A DNA stretch of 53,520 nucleotides from Stereocaulon alpinum (Eukaryota; Ascomycota; Lecanoromycetes; Lecanorales; Stereocaulaceae), in the NCBI GenBank assembly GCA_018257865.1, contig JAEUBA010000132.1, positions 1-53,520 of the forward strand, in the 5' to 3' direction. Shown here piece after piece: positions 1 through 14,040 of the stretch; the first letter of the stretch is position 1; every line of letters starts with the position of its first letter. The position numbers and the translations under genes are program-made. The notes below the pieces were generated by a model. That model was not told where the DNA came from. It did not search any database and saw only the letters and a program-made list of their open reading frames with translations.

Positions 1-1079
1 TATAATAAAGCTATAATTAAATATACTAAAGAGCGAATTAATACCGCTGCGGTAATTAAAATTATAGGTTAGTTCTTTATATTAGAGGTTTTCCTTAAGA
101 CTAAAGCCTTAGCTTTAGACGCTGTGAGGGTAGTTAATAGCAGTATTTCCTCCGCTCTATTAACCTAGATATATCTATAGTATTATCTCTCCTCCTTTTA
201 TAGTATTATACTTAGGTTTGTGGCGTTACCTAAAGAGAATTTAGTAGGAATTTAGCGTAGATTCGTTACGCTACCTTAGTATTAATTATTAGGAATTTGG
301 GGTGATATACTATATTATATTAGTCCTAGTTGATAAAACTATTAATATAAAATATCTCTTTTCCTCTAATTATTCCTAGTACTAGATAAGTACTTCGCTT
401 AATATTTAGTAGTCTATAGAAGCAGCGAGCGCCTATTATTTAAGGATTAAGTATAAGTAACGCCTATACCTTTTTAACTTTAACTATTCTATAGTACTCT
501 TATACCTACCCTAGATATTAATAATTAAAGACTTCTATAAAGGTAGCCTAGATATAACTAAGTTATTACTTAAAGTCCTTAGTACTAAGATCCTTTACCT
601 CTATAATAACTAAGACCTAGCCGACTAACTTTCCCTCCTATATAGTTTTTAGGTTTTAACTCTTATAGTCTTATTCTTAGACCTATACGTAATCTCTACG
701 CTAGGTTAAATACTACGAATATTTATAAGGTCTATAGACTACTAAATCCTTATAGAGATATCCTAAATTAGAGGAGTCCTCTCCTATAGTCTTCTAATAT
801 ATAAGGCCTAAATAGATATAGACTAAGTAGCTCTTAACTTAGCTATAGTCTACCTCCCTTCTATTAATATCTAAGTTTAAGGTTATACTACCGTAGCTTA
901 GCGTTTTCGCTTAGTACGCCTTAAGAAACGCAGCTAGGCTTTAGAGAAACCTAGCTATATTTAGCTATTTAGCTATATCCCTCGCTGTTCGCTAGTAACG
1001 ACTATTATATCTATATAGGTATTTTAGTATATAGCGCTCTTCCGCGTCTGCTCGCTATCTTAGTTAATATAAATTTAGG
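1..1079. other. RIP-degraded AT-rich DNA, no gene recognised
   Basis: CpA and TpG are almost absent while TpA and CpG are frequent, the usual mark of RIP. Stops occur in all frames and no protein motif could be read. The stretch may belong to the C-terminal side of the transposase remnant that follows on the minus strand, but nothing shows this directly. Confidence 0.6.
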
Positions 1080-2250
1080 AGGACCCCAGCCTTTATACTT
1101 TTCTTATCTTCTTATTTTCTCTTTTAATAAAGTAATATAGGCTCTATCTCTTCGAAAGTTTTAATATCCTATATAATTATTAACTTAATATAATATTTAT
1201 TATATTCTATTAATTACTCCTAGTAATTCTTATACTTATTTATTCGATTATAGTAATTCTTAAGTAATATTAGATATACCCTTTTAGAGGCTTAGGTACT
1301 ATATCTATCTAGCGGACTATAGTATCTAATTATATTAATATAGTAACTAATACTATAGAATTTAGGAAAGTTAAAGGTTTGCTCGCCCGTTTACTTATTA
1401 ACTAGTCTATACTTTCGAAATACCTCCTTAAGTAGATTAATCCTTTCTAACGCTACGTCTATATATTCTAGTATCGCTTCGTTATAGGATTAGTATCTTA
1501 TAAGTATAATAAAGTTAATAATAGCTCGTCCCGTATATAGTACGTTTAGGTTTTTTTCGGATAAAAGAGGCGCGAAGATAGGTATTATAATTTATAATAT
1601 CTCTTTACTCTCCTTTCCTATCTATTAGCTTAGCTTACTAAACTCCTAAAATCGCCTCAGCTTAGTAAATTTAGGTATAGCTTAAAAGTAGGCGTTAATT
1701 AAGGCTTATACCTTAAGCTTTATTTATCCCTCTCTAATATACTCCTTTAGCTAGTCTAGGAGGTAGTTTAATAGCCCTTTAACTATTAATTAGTATAATA
1801 TATTAAACGTCTATAGTTAGTAGACGTTAACTACGAAGTAGCCGTCTATAAAGTTAGGCCGGTTATATACTATTATATCTAGTAAAAGCCTAAGCGTATT
1901 CTTATTATACGCTTTTTATATCTATAGCTACTCTATAATATTTTTAGGTATTCGCTTTAGATACGGTATTTTAGGACGTAGTCGTTCCCGTTTATTTAGT
2001 AGTACTAAGTAGACCGGATAGTATTTACCGCTCTTAATTAAGGTTATTAGGACTTATTCCTTATAGTCGCCTAGTATAGACGCGAGTATTAGGTAGTATT
2101 ATTATATTCGTCTATCTACGTATATAATAAGGATCCCCTTAGGCGCTAGCTCTTTAAGTACTTTAATAGAATACTATTAGTATATTAAGTAAGATCCGTA
2201 CTTTAGCTAACTTACCCTCAACTATAAGCCCTATAGCGTAGTAATATACC
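1080..2250 (-). pseudogene. Plavaka-like DNA transposase remnant (RIP-inactivated)
   Basis: The minus-strand translation, read through stops, keeps stretches typical of fungal Plavaka (KDZ/CACTA-related) transposases. In N- to C-terminal order they are a GDYKE-type segment near 2060, a DGYFVVNV segment near 1840, and FNFPKFYSI followed by a SPLDRYST-stop-ASKR segment near 1380-1265. Most stops fall where a Gln or Trp codon would become TAA or TAG by a C-to-T or G-to-A change, as RIP produces. No intact frame and no terminal inverted repeats were found, so the ends are rough. In the intact family this protein is a transposase that cuts and joins the element ends. The family call rests on remembered motif patterns and needs a profile search. 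The gene is dead. Confidence 0.5.
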
Positions 2251-4479
2251 TTAACTTTTATACTATTATAGACTAATAGCACTAGTCTAAGTAATATTAT
2301 CCCTAGCTGAACTTATACCCGCTGAATACCTTAATTAAGGTTATTAATAGTAATATAGACTAGCTACGCCTACTAATCTCCGTATATCTATAATAAATAG
2401 GTCTTATCTAACGATATTATAACTAGTACTACTGTTAAGCTATTAGGGAGCTTATCTTATATCTCCTACTACTAACGGGCTATATATATCTTACTAATAA
2501 TTAGACCCCCGTTAAGGTTTCGCTAGCGTATCGGTGTATAGTTAATACTTAAATTAAAAGGTTTATATCTAATAAGAGTTTGTATTATACCTATTATATT
2601 AAAGTAGAGTATATAATATATTCTAGTCGCCTTATCTAGTTAAATTAATAGGACCCTAAACGCTTGCTAAGACTATCTACTAGTAGTAGCGGAATACTTA
2701 ATAGTATATAGCTTAGCTTTTAGTTATTAAGCGCTATTAAAGCTATAGTATCTATAGAAAGGTTATAATTAAGTATCTTTAAAGAAATTATCTATTATAC
2801 TACTAGATAGTCGCGCGTTATATATCTATAAAGCTAGGGTATAATTAGCTTCTAATTAGAAAGGGTGCTAGTCTTAGTTTAACTTAGGTATTAACTTAGG
2901 TATTAACTTAGGTATTAACTTAGGTATTAACTTAGGTATTAACTTAGGTATTAACTTAGGTATTAACTTAGGTATTAACTTAGGTATTAACTTAGGTATT
3001 AACTTAGACTAGGGTATAGAGATAGACTCCGCTAAGATTATATCCTCTTCCTTTAAAGGCCTACTAGTACCTTACTCCTATAGGTAGTACTCTATAGAGC
3101 TAACTATTAAGGTAGAGATAGTACCTATAGTACTTAGTACTATTATTAACTTTAATTAATTAAGTTTTATATTTAGCTTATCTTACTAGTACTAGATCTC
3201 GTTAGTAGAGTTAATAAGTTTAAGTAATTACCCTAAAGTATTATTATCTATTAAAATAGTTAGGTCCTCCTAGGGGACTTATCTACCTTTACCTTTATAG
3301 GGACTATTACTAATTACGTCGACCTTATCTCTTTAGCATTTATAAGTAGGGCCCTTAACTTTATCTTTATTAAGGCGTACCTATCTCCTACGCGTCTAAT
3401 TAGGGTCTTAGCCCTTATAGCGTAGTAGATACTTAGTTAGGCCGCTTCTACTACTATACTACTTCTAGTAGTATTTATACTATCGATCTATCTAGCTTAG
3501 GCGTAATATAGAGGTATTATTATTAAAATTAACGCGTCTAAGTAGGTATTAGTAAATATATTCGCTACTAAATCTATTAAGCTAACCCGCTATAGATTAG
3601 GATAAATCTATCCTTATATCGCCTTAAATCGCCTATCTCTAACTATTACTATTAAGTAAATTATAATATACGTATAGTAGGATATTATCCTATAGAAGAC
3701 GTTAATTAATAGATAGTTTAAGGGGATTTTCTTTCTATATAATATATTTAATAAACGCCCTACTTACTTATCTTATTAGGAAATATAATTAGTTATAAAC
3801 CTTATAGTATATATCCCTATTACTAAAATATACGTCTAAGTCGAAATTAGACTATTTTTATATAAGAGTACTTAACTAAGATTTATATTTTAAAGAATAG
3901 AATAAGAAAGCTAATTAAGCTTTATAAGTAGATAATAATTTATAATACTCTATCTTTATTAGATATTATATATTAAGTATAAAGCTAGATATAGTATATT
4001 AGAAACCAGCTATCCGCTTTCTACGTACTATATATATATAAATTCCGCTCTTAATTAATATCTCTATCTATTATATTAAGCTCGCTACTTTTAATCTTTT
4101 AGTAGCTTAACTTACCTACTTTTTACTACTATAACGTACTTTTCTATAGAGAATAGCCTATATCGCCTAATTATATTAAGGTTTACCTATTTAGAGATAT
4201 AGTTACCTTACTAGTATTACCTTTACTTACTACTTTTACTAACTACTAACTAATCGCTATTATAAATTAAACCCTAGTATAAATCCCTACTACCCGCCGG
4301 TCCTTCTAAATTAGCGAATAATCCTTAATTCCTCCTATCCTAAGTAAAGAATCCCTAACCCTTTCCTATCCTAAGTAAAGAATCCTTAACCTTTCTTTCT
4401 TCTATTCGCACTATCCTAAAGTTCTTCCCTAATCTACTTATACTATCCCTAAATTCTTCTTATCACCCGCCCCTCCGAA
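2251..4479. other. RIP-degraded DNA between transposon remnants
   Basis: Same RIP composition as its surroundings. It may include the N-terminal part of the Plavaka-like element. Only the 12-bp tandem array at 2881-3007 stands out; no gene is recognisable. Confidence 0.5.
2881..3007. repeat. 12-bp tandem repeat, 10 exact copies
   Basis: The unit AACTTAGGTATT repeats ten times without change from 2881 to 3000, followed by a partial copy (AACTTAG). The period is a multiple of three, so it could once have been a four-codon protein repeat; on the minus strand one frame is open. All copies are identical although the surrounding DNA is ruined, so expansion after RIP, or mutation of a sequence with few target sites, is likely. 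Confidence 0.95.
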
Positions 4480-7400
4480 TTATTTATAATATTATCTAAT
4501 ATAGCTGGTCTCCCTCTTATTAACCCTTATATTAATATAATGCTAAAGCCTATCCTAATAGAGGCTAACTTCTATACCGTCGTTAGTAAGATAAAGTTAG
4601 GAATTCCGTAGAACTTTAGTAATATCTATAGGGGCCTAAGGTACTATACTAGCCTTTTTAGCGCCCTACGCTAAGTAATTAAAGACCGCCTCTAGAGTAC
4701 CGCCCTTTAAGGTATAAATCTAAGGAGTTATAGTAAGGACCTTACTAAGGTCCTTAACTCTATTACTACTAACTTTAACCTTCCTAATTATACACCCCCT
4801 TTCCGCGATAAGGTACTATATATACTAATAAGACTAATAAATAAAGTACCTACTATAGTAAACTAATAAGCTAGTAAATAGCCCTTAGAGGATTCCTACG
4901 ACTTAATAAATTCTAAAATAGCTAGATATAATAATACTCGCGTAGAGTAACCTAACTATATCAAACTATTCTTTATATTAGCCCTAATCTTAGATAATAC
5001 CTATCCGCCTTATATCCTCCTTAGAATTATTTATATACTTAGGGATAAGTTCTATCTCATCCGACTAAGGTAGATTATATATAATACTTTAATCACCGAC
5101 GCCGACTAGCTATAGGATTAAATTAGTTATAATACTCTAATCTAAATCTTAGTAACGAAGGATTTCTAGACTATAGAAGATAATATCTAGGGGAGTACCC
5201 TTATCTATAAAGCTAGTAGAATTATATAGTTAACTACTAACTTAGATCTATAGAATACTATTCGCTATATATATTTACTTAGTTACCGGCGTTATAAGCT
5301 CTACGTTAACCTAGGGGTACTTCGTTAGTTATACTATATTAATTAATAGTTAGGATATTTACTAATAGGTATAATAGTATTAATTAAGGGTAATATAGCC
5401 TATCTAAACTAACCTTATAAAGGTATTTTTAATATTACTTACCGCTCGAAACCTCCTTCTACTGCAGTACTACCTAAGGGGAATACCCTTAAAAGATAAT
5501 CTACCCTAAAGCCTCTTATTAATCCTTTTAATCCTACTAATAAGTATACTATTCCGCCTATCAGGAATCTAAAGAAGCCTATAGATATCAGCTCCCGCGA
5601 GGATAGTAGTAGTAGTATAAATTATAAGGAAGAGAATAATAGAGAGGAGAGGAATTTAATAGATAAGGACGAGTAGAAGGTATTATAGATTAATAAGGTC
5701 TATATAGGCAGGATACTAAGGTTATATAATATTAAGATAGGTATAGTAGTAAACGCTAGAGTAGCTACTAAAGATCTAGAGGCTTTAAAGCAGGGGGATT
5801 AGGATAAGATATAAGTATTTTAACCTCCGCCTTCTTATTTACTCGCTACTAAATACCACCCTAGCGTTAATATAACTAAAGTTAAAGACCGACTATAATA
5901 GTTAGATACTATATAGTAGTATATAGAATTATTATTCCAGCTTAAGGAGGGAAACAAATCTATTAATAATACCCGAACCCTCTAAGGGCTGTTATCTATA
6001 GCAGACCTAGAAGGCTAGATAATAAAGATTAAACCCTATATCTATTAGCTATATTATACCGCTTAGATATAGCGGAAGGCGTATTAGTAAGGGGGGGGTA
6101 TAAATAGGGATAATCTTAGATTTGGAAAGGTCTATATCTATTTAATTCCTAGCTTTTAAGAGAACCTGCTAACGTCTAACTTAAACTAGATACTTATAAT
6201 TTTTATTATATATATCCTTAAGTACTAACTCTTATTATAATAGCGCGAGGTATCCAAAATATATTATAAGGGTTATTAAAATCTTAAATAATTTAAAGTA
6301 TTAACCTATTCTAATAAGTATCTACCCCCTTTAAAGTTAAAGGTATAGAGCGGTAATACTATATATCTCTCTACTAACTAATAGGATATTAGTTATCTAT
6401 ATATTAATAAAAGCGCCGCCTTTTTAACTAGATTAGCGAAGAAAGGGTTCGTTCTAGTTATTATACTAGCTAAAGTCGTCGGGAACTAGCTGAGGGAATA
6501 GTCTAAGATAATTAATATATAATATCTAATATTAAAGCTATAGTATATCTATACTTATATAGGTAAAACCTATAATAATATTAATACTACCCTACTTATA
6601 AGAGAAAATACTAAACTACTAAGATATAATAAAGCTAGAAAAGTTAAAGATAAATAGGAGTAGTTTCTCCTATTAACTATAAAGGGATTATATAAAAAGT
6701 ATATTATAGAAGTACTATAAGACCCTTAGGGTCTATCTCTATATAACTATAATTTTTATATTAGCTAAATCTTTATTAATAAGTTCTATAAGACGCGAAC
6801 CCTTAATAGAGAGTATCCTAAGATAGTCTTAGATATTAAGAACGAAATTAATACCTAAATTCTTACTAAAATACTAGAGGACGAATCGAATAACGCTTAT
6901 ATAAATAATTAGTATATAAGTCTATATAGGATATTTTTACCTTAAGTATAGGGTTTTTCCGCTATACCTTAGATATATAACTTAGGTAACTGCGTAGCTA
7001 TAATCCGTATAATTAAGTAGCTATAGTAGGAGGATTATAAGGATTATTAATATCTAACTTATACTGAAGTTAAGGCTGTTAGAAAAACGATAGCTAGCTA
7101 CCGAAAGCGAAAGAATCTAGTTAATAAGAGCGAGAATAATAAGAATATTATAGATATAAAGGCTATCCTAAACTCTATTAAAATTAAGCGGACGCCTATA
7201 ACTAGAGATATTAAAGGGACTACTAAGCTTATTAAGCTATCTCTATATAAGGTTCGTTATATTATATACTTCCTAAATCTAAAGTAAAAGGCAGCTCTTC
7301 GCGCTAAGGACTAGAGGATCTAAGATATAGTAAAAGCTAAATATACTAAAGAATACTTACTTACTCGTACTACTAGTAAGGAGATACCTACGCTAATAAT

Positions 7401-8050
7401 TAATAATTACTTTAAACGTACCTATAAGCTACGCGCTGCTACTATTATCCTAAGTCTTCTAGAATTCTCTTAGCGTAACTACCTCAGTCTTACTTAGGAC
7501 GAGCTTAAAGGGGGGGCTTTATATAATAATAGTAAGGGTCGTATAGATTTTATAGAGTTAGCTAGCCTAATATAGAATTAGGTTAAGATACCGCTAGATA
7601 GTATATATACTAAATATATTAATAAACTTACCGCTAATATACTAAAGTTAGTAAAACTTAAAGAGTTAATTAACTTACTAGGGGAAGATCTCTATAGGCG
7701 ACTAGAGAAACTAGTTATATTTACTAGCTCTCTTATTATTATATATATTCTAGCGGTAGTAAGTCTATATCTCCTCTACTATTCCGCCTTAACTATATAC
7801 TAACCTTATTCTAGTAGTTTAAAAAGTATTTTCCTAGTAAATAGCTATAGTATAGCTTAATTATACCTCCTAAAAAGCGAGATAAATTATATATATAGCT
7901 ATTTTAAGAAGAGGATAATAAGCGCTTCCTTATCTCTATAAAACGTATCCTTAGAACTAGTATTACCCTAACCTATATATTTAGAAGTATAAATATAGAT
8001 ATAGACTAAATATAATTCTATAATATTTAGTATAATAGGCGGGTAGTTCG
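4480..8050 (+). pseudogene. Degenerate coding repeat, copy A (SNF2-helicase-like)
   Basis: A plus-strand translation read through stops is related along most of its length to the copy at 10100-14040. Two stretches recall SNF2-family helicases. The first is a VVGN-stop-LRE-stop segment near 6475-6500, which resembles the segment after helicase motif Ia. The second is KLVIFTSS near 7715, which resembles the start of the C-terminal helicase lobe. A clear Walker A (GxGKT) was not seen, so the call is tentative. Stops are mainly TAG and TAA where Gln or Trp would fit, as RIP gives. An intact relative would be an ATP-dependent DNA translocase. Other readings are a transposon-borne helicase or an unrelated repeated gene. 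Confidence 0.4.
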
Positions 8051-10099
8051 GCTATCTTAGCGAAATTTAAAGATATATAACTACTACTTTATTACGGACG
8101 ATATAGATAGAGTAGATTAGAAGGTATTATTTAAATAGAGTAGAGATAATATAATAAGGGGATAGGCGTATAAGTAAGCTAGATAATAAAGATTAGCTAG
8201 ATATCTAAAAAAGGTTACTAAAAGCTAGTATAAGAATAAATTTTTACTATTATATCTTATATTCCCTATAGGGTCAGCGAACCTAAAAGAAGACTTTATA
8301 GCTCTGCTAATATCTAAAGCCTATATTAAGCCTAAGTAATTTAATAGTATAAAGCCGCCTACTAAAGATCTACCGCCTCCGTTACTAGTTTTTAATCTAA
8401 AGCGGAAGCAGCCTTTAGCTCTAATAGGCGAGCTCTATTATCCTAATTAGGTCGTATCTAACTAAGGGTATTATAACTATAAACGACAGCGCTAATAGTA
8501 TAGGAAGGAGGAGGCGCTATATATAAAGAACTATACGGGAGTGCAGACTAGTACTAATACTATATAGGTAAGAATAGGTAATATAGATATAACTTTAGTA
8601 TAAGGTTTAAAGTAATAGGAGCCTTCTAGTAAGCTTAGTCTTATAAGCGCTATATTAGCTAGTAAAGGAAAGAATAATATATATATTAACGAAATATTAT
8701 TCGTTATCAACCTAGACGCTCTAATTTAGGAGTTAGGGTCTAAACGTAAGCTAAGTATAAGCTATTTAATTTATTAAATAAAGGGGGATAGCTACTTAAA
8801 AGTTAAGTAGCTAGGCCCGCGCTTAATATAGATATTATATAGGGAAGAGCCTCCTACGAGTTGAATAATATAAAGTATTAGATACTATTCGAGTTAGGTA
8901 ACTCTTAATATCGAGTCGAACAGTACTTAATATACTTAGCGTTTAAGTCGGATATCGCTTATTATACGCTAATCCTAAGTAGGCCTAGTAGTTTAGAATT
9001 ATTCTTTATATATTCTATATCACCCTTTTAATCCTTTCTAATATACCTATCTCTTACTACTAACGTATTGGTCGATACTCTATCTTATATATATATACCC
9101 GCTATAGAATACTAGTATAAGGCGCTAGCTATCGCCGCTGCTATTTCCCCCTCCTCTTAAGCCTCTTTACCTTCTACCGAATTCTATAATAATACTAACC
9201 CTAGGAATTAGACGGTCTTAGTTATTTCGTATAGCCTTATAGTCGAACAGGCCTACTATAAGGAGATTCGAATAGTATTAAAGAAAGAGATAGAAAGGAG
9301 ATATATTATTAGTACGTCCCTAGGGATACCGGAGAACTAGGCTAAACTTAGTAAGGCCTTATAGTAGCTAGAAATAGTATTCCCCTCTATTTTTATACCT
9401 ATAATCCCCTAATACTAGCTGGAGAGTTATAAATTAGGTATAGCTAGAAAGATTAATAATACCTATAATTACTATTATAATTATAGAAGGCGTGCTGTAT
9501 AGTCTTACTTTATAGATAGTACTCTATCTATAACGCGTCTACTTACCTTTAGTAAAATAGGATTCTATATCTAGTTAATAGAGATAACAGCGGATACGCT
9601 TTTCTTCGCCTCTAATATTATTAAGGAGAAAAAACCTCTAGCTAGTATTACCTTAGATAAGCTCGAATTTAGAATATTTAAAGAGGTCTTATATAAGGAC
9701 GGTATCTATAATAGCTTAATAGACCGGATTTTTTATTATATTAGTAAAAATAATATCGAAGTTAATTACGCCCGCAAATTTAAGGCGGCTGCCTTATAGA
9801 TATATAATAGAGGCGAGAATCCTATCTTATTTTATATTAAGGCGCGTATATAAGGTACTATATATCTCGCCCTTTACTTCGATCGCGCTCCTACTAACTA
9901 TACTCTAGTAAAATAGCGGGCCTGCGTAAAATATTAAATAATAGGTATACCTTACGTCCGTTTCCGCAGTATATTAGTAAACCCGGTCGATTATAGTATA
10001 CTAATACTACTAAGTCCTATACTCTAGTATTCTTCTTCTCTCTAACTTAGCGAAGAATACTTAACTTCTTCCTCCTTTATTTATACTATTATTATTCTT
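8051..10099. other. RIP-degraded DNA between the two coding repeats
   Basis: This stretch separates the two copies of the coding repeat. Long plus-strand segments have few stops (for example about 9440-9900), so it was probably coding once, but no family was recognised. Confidence 0.5.
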
Positions 10100-13000
10100 C
10101 TTATTATAGATATATTAGAATTATCTATAATACTATCTAATATAGCTAGTCCTTCTTAGATTAACCCTTATATTAATATAATACTAGAGCCTACGCTAAC
10201 TAAGGTTAACGTAGGCCTAGAGATCGGCTAGTTAGTAACTTAGGATCTAAAGCTTATAATATTCTTTCTAAGACTAACTTATAATACTTCCTATAACTAA
10301 AGAATTAACCTAGGACTGCTAGAATTCCTAGATACTATATAGATAATTACTAGCTTTCTTAATAGACTAAAGGAGTTACCGCTAATCCTTCTTAGATTAA
10401 CTCTTAAGTTAATATAACGCTAGAGCTTACACTAACTAAGGCTAATTTCTATACGCTTATTAGTAAGCTAAAGTCTAGCAGTCTAACTAAAATCCTATAG
10501 AACTTCCCTAATATCTATAGAGGCTTATAATATAGTAATAGTTTATTCAGTACCCTCTATTAAGTACTTAAAGACCGCCTATAGGGTGCCGCTATTTAGG
10601 GCGGAAATCTTTAAGGTTTTAGCTAAGACCTTACTAAGGTCCTTAATACTATTACTACTAACTTTAATCTACCCGACTATATACTACCTTATAGAGACGA
10701 AGTAATACGTATACTTATAAGACTACTTAATAAAGTACCTAAAGTAGCTAACCGATATACTAGTAAATAACCTTTAGAGGAGTCTTATAACTCGTTTAAT
10801 TTAAAAAAGTATAGATATAATAATACTTATACTAAGTAACCTAATTATACTAGACTATTCTTCGCACTAGCTCTAATCTTAGATAATACCTACCCGCCTT
10901 ATATTATCCTTAGAATCGGTTATATACTTAATAATAAATTCTATCTTATCCTACTATAGTATATTATACGTAATACTTTACTTACTAACGCTAACTAGCT
11001 CTAGGACTAGCTTAGTTATAATACTCTAATCTAATTCTTAGTATCTAAGAAATTCTAGACCGCTAAAGATAATACCTAGGGGAGCACTCTTATCTATATA
11101 GCTAATAGGATTATAGAGATAACTATAGATAAAGATTTATAAAATATAATCTGCGATATATATTCGCGTAGTTACCGGCGCTATAAGCTTTATATTATAT
11201 AAGGGGTATTCCGTTAGTTATAGCACGTTAATAAATAGTTAGGATATTTACTAATAGGTATAATAGTATCTATTAAGGGTAATACGGCCTATCTAAATTA
11301 ACCTTACTAAGGTATATTTATTATCTCCTACCGCTTAAAACGTTCTTCTCTTATAGTAGGACCTAAAGGGAAAACCTATAATATATAGAATCCTCTACGC
11401 GAAGACTCTACTACCTCTCCTACTAAATCCCCCGCCTTAAGGCCTTATAAATTCTCCCCCTTAATTAAGCGAGCCTACTAGTATTTCTACCTAGCCTCTA
11501 AATAATCCTATACTTATCCGTTCTGATATAAATAACGGCGGCTGTACTAGTAATTAGGAAGAGAAGGCGTAAGAGGAGGAAGGGGATACTATAGAAGAGG
11601 ATAAGGAGAAGGCGTTAAAGATTAATAAGGCCTATAATAGTAGGGTTCTAAAGTTATATAATATTAAGATAGTTAGGGTAGTAGTAGATAGAGTAGCTGC
11701 TAAAGATCTAGAGGTATTAGAATAGTAGGATTACGATTAGATATAAGTACTTTAACCTCTACCTTATTATTTTCCCGCTACTAAATACTACCCTAGCCTT
11801 ATATAATACGTTTTATACTAACTAAGTTAAACTAACCTAAATCTAAGCTGTGCGTTATATAATACGCTTATTATACTACTACCTCTTAATTAAAGGTAAC
11901 TTAAAGGCGCTAGGAGGGCTAAAAAGATTAAGAGAGGCTCTACTAATACCTAGAGAGATAAGCGAGATAATATCTATCCTTATTATAGATTATAGTAGTT
12001 ATTAGGCGCCTTAGGGAACTTCTTCTATTCAGTCCGCTTTTTTAAAAAGATTAGGTACCCTTCCGAATAATCCTATAATACGCTACTTATATAAGAATTA
12101 TATATAGCTAAGACTATTTTATAATAGCGCTATATACAGAATATATAGATTATACAGCCTAGCACGTAAAAGATCTAACTAGAAATATACTAACGGCGAG
12201 TACTCTACTCTAGAATTATAATTTAATTTACGGAATAGATCTTAACTTACCTTATTCTCTCTAAAAGATTCTATAAACCTAAGATCGAAAATAACCTTAG
12301 TATAGTAATAGAATATTATTATTAGGTAATAAAATAGTATTAAGAATAGATAGTATAGCGCTATCTATAGTTAGCTATTAAATATAAATTAGCTTAGGTT
12401 TACTCTCCTAGAAGCTAAAGAGGCGGAATAGTATAATCTATTATACTAAGTATCTCCTATCTTCGAAGTTAAAGGTATAGAGCGGTAATAATATATATCC
12501 CTCTACTAATTAATAGGATTTTAGTTATCTGTATATTAAGAAAATCGAGAAAAGCGTAGCCTTTAAAACTAAGGTAGCGAAGAAAGGTTTTATTCTTATT
12601 ATTATACTAGCTAATAATTAGGTTTAAAGTACTAATAGGCTCTCTAACGCTATCTATAACTACTACTCTAAAAGTATTAATCTATTATACTAAGTATCTC
12701 CTACCTTCGAAGTTAAAGGTATAGAGCGGTAATAATATATATCCCTCCGCTAATTAATAGGATATTAGTTATCTGTATATTAAGAAAATTAAGAAAAGCG
12801 TAGCCTTTTAGACTAGATTAGCGAAGAAAGGGTTTATTCTAGTTATTATACTAGCTAAAGTCGTCGGGAACTAGCTAAGGGAATAGTCTAAAATAATTAA
12901 TACTTAATATCTAATATTAAAGCTACGGTGTATCTATACCTATATAGGTAGAATATATAATAATATTAATACTACTAGACTTACTAATCTCTTACTAAAG

Positions 13001-14040
13001 AGATTAAAGCTAAAAAGAGGGAGGATATAATTATAATAGAAGATAAGATTATATTTAAGAAAGTATAAAAAGCAGAGAATATTTATTTTAAGAGACTTAA
13101 ACTTAAGTATCTTAACTTAGAGGGCGATATTTCTAATAAGCTATAGAGTTATTATAATATATTTCTATTAGCCTATAAATAGAATATTAGTTATCCGTAT
13201 ATTAAGAATAGGATATTATATACTTAAGATATCTCTAGGACTACTAATCTAGTATAACTACCTCCCTATAAGATTCGTTATATTATATACCTACCTTTAT
13301 TAGTATAAAAGATAGCTCTTCGCGCTAAGGACTAGAGGATCTAAGATATAGTAAAAGCTAAATATACTAAAGAATACTTAATTACTTATACTACTAGTAA
13401 GGAGATACCTACGCTAACGACTACTAACTACTTTAAACGCGTATATAGACTATATACTATTACTATAGTTATAAGCCTTCTAGGACTCGCTTAGCTCAAT
13501 AACCTTAGTCTTACTTAAGATAAGCTTAAAGGGGGGGATTTATATTATAATAGTAAGGGTTATACGGATTTTATAGAGTTAGCTAGCCTAATATAGAATT
13601 AGGCTAAGATACCGCTAGATAGTATTTATACTAAATATATTAATAAACTCACCGCTAATATACCGAAGTTAGTAAAACTTAAAGAGTTAATTAACTTACT
13701 AAGGGAAGATCTCTACGGGCGACTAGAGAAACTAGTTATATTTACTAGCTCTCCTATTATTATATATATTCTAGCGGTAGTAAGTCTATATCTCCTCTAC
13801 TATTCCGCCTTAACTATATACTAACCTTATTTTAGTAGTTTAAAAAGTATTTTCCTAGTAAATAGCTACGGTATAGCTTAACTATATATTCTAAAAAACG
13901 AAATAAATTATTTATATAGATATACTAATAAGGAAACTATAATTATTTTATTCCCCCCTTACCTATACCTCTAAAAGCGTAAATATAGATATAGATTAAA
14001 TATAGTACTATAGGATTTAATACTTTAGGCGGGTTAATTA
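10100..14040 (+). pseudogene. Degenerate coding repeat, copy B (SNF2-helicase-like)
   Basis: Second copy of the unit at 4480-8050. Long runs are nearly identical, for example 13320-13880 against 7290-7860. Copy B is longer because of internal duplications: 12434-12613 recurs at 12678-12857, and a segment near 10137-10200 recurs near 10384. The same KLVIFTSS stretch lies near 13735. It is full of stops and has no intact frame. Two divergent copies in a subtelomere resemble the way helicase-like gene families sit at fungal chromosome ends, but the identification is no firmer than for copy A. Confidence 0.4.
12434..12857. repeat. 180-bp direct duplication inside copy B
   Basis: The segment 12434-12613 recurs at 12678-12857, an offset of 244 bp, with scattered C/T and G/A differences. 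Copy A has only one counterpart (about 6315-6480), so the duplication arose in the copy B lineage. Confidence 0.85.
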
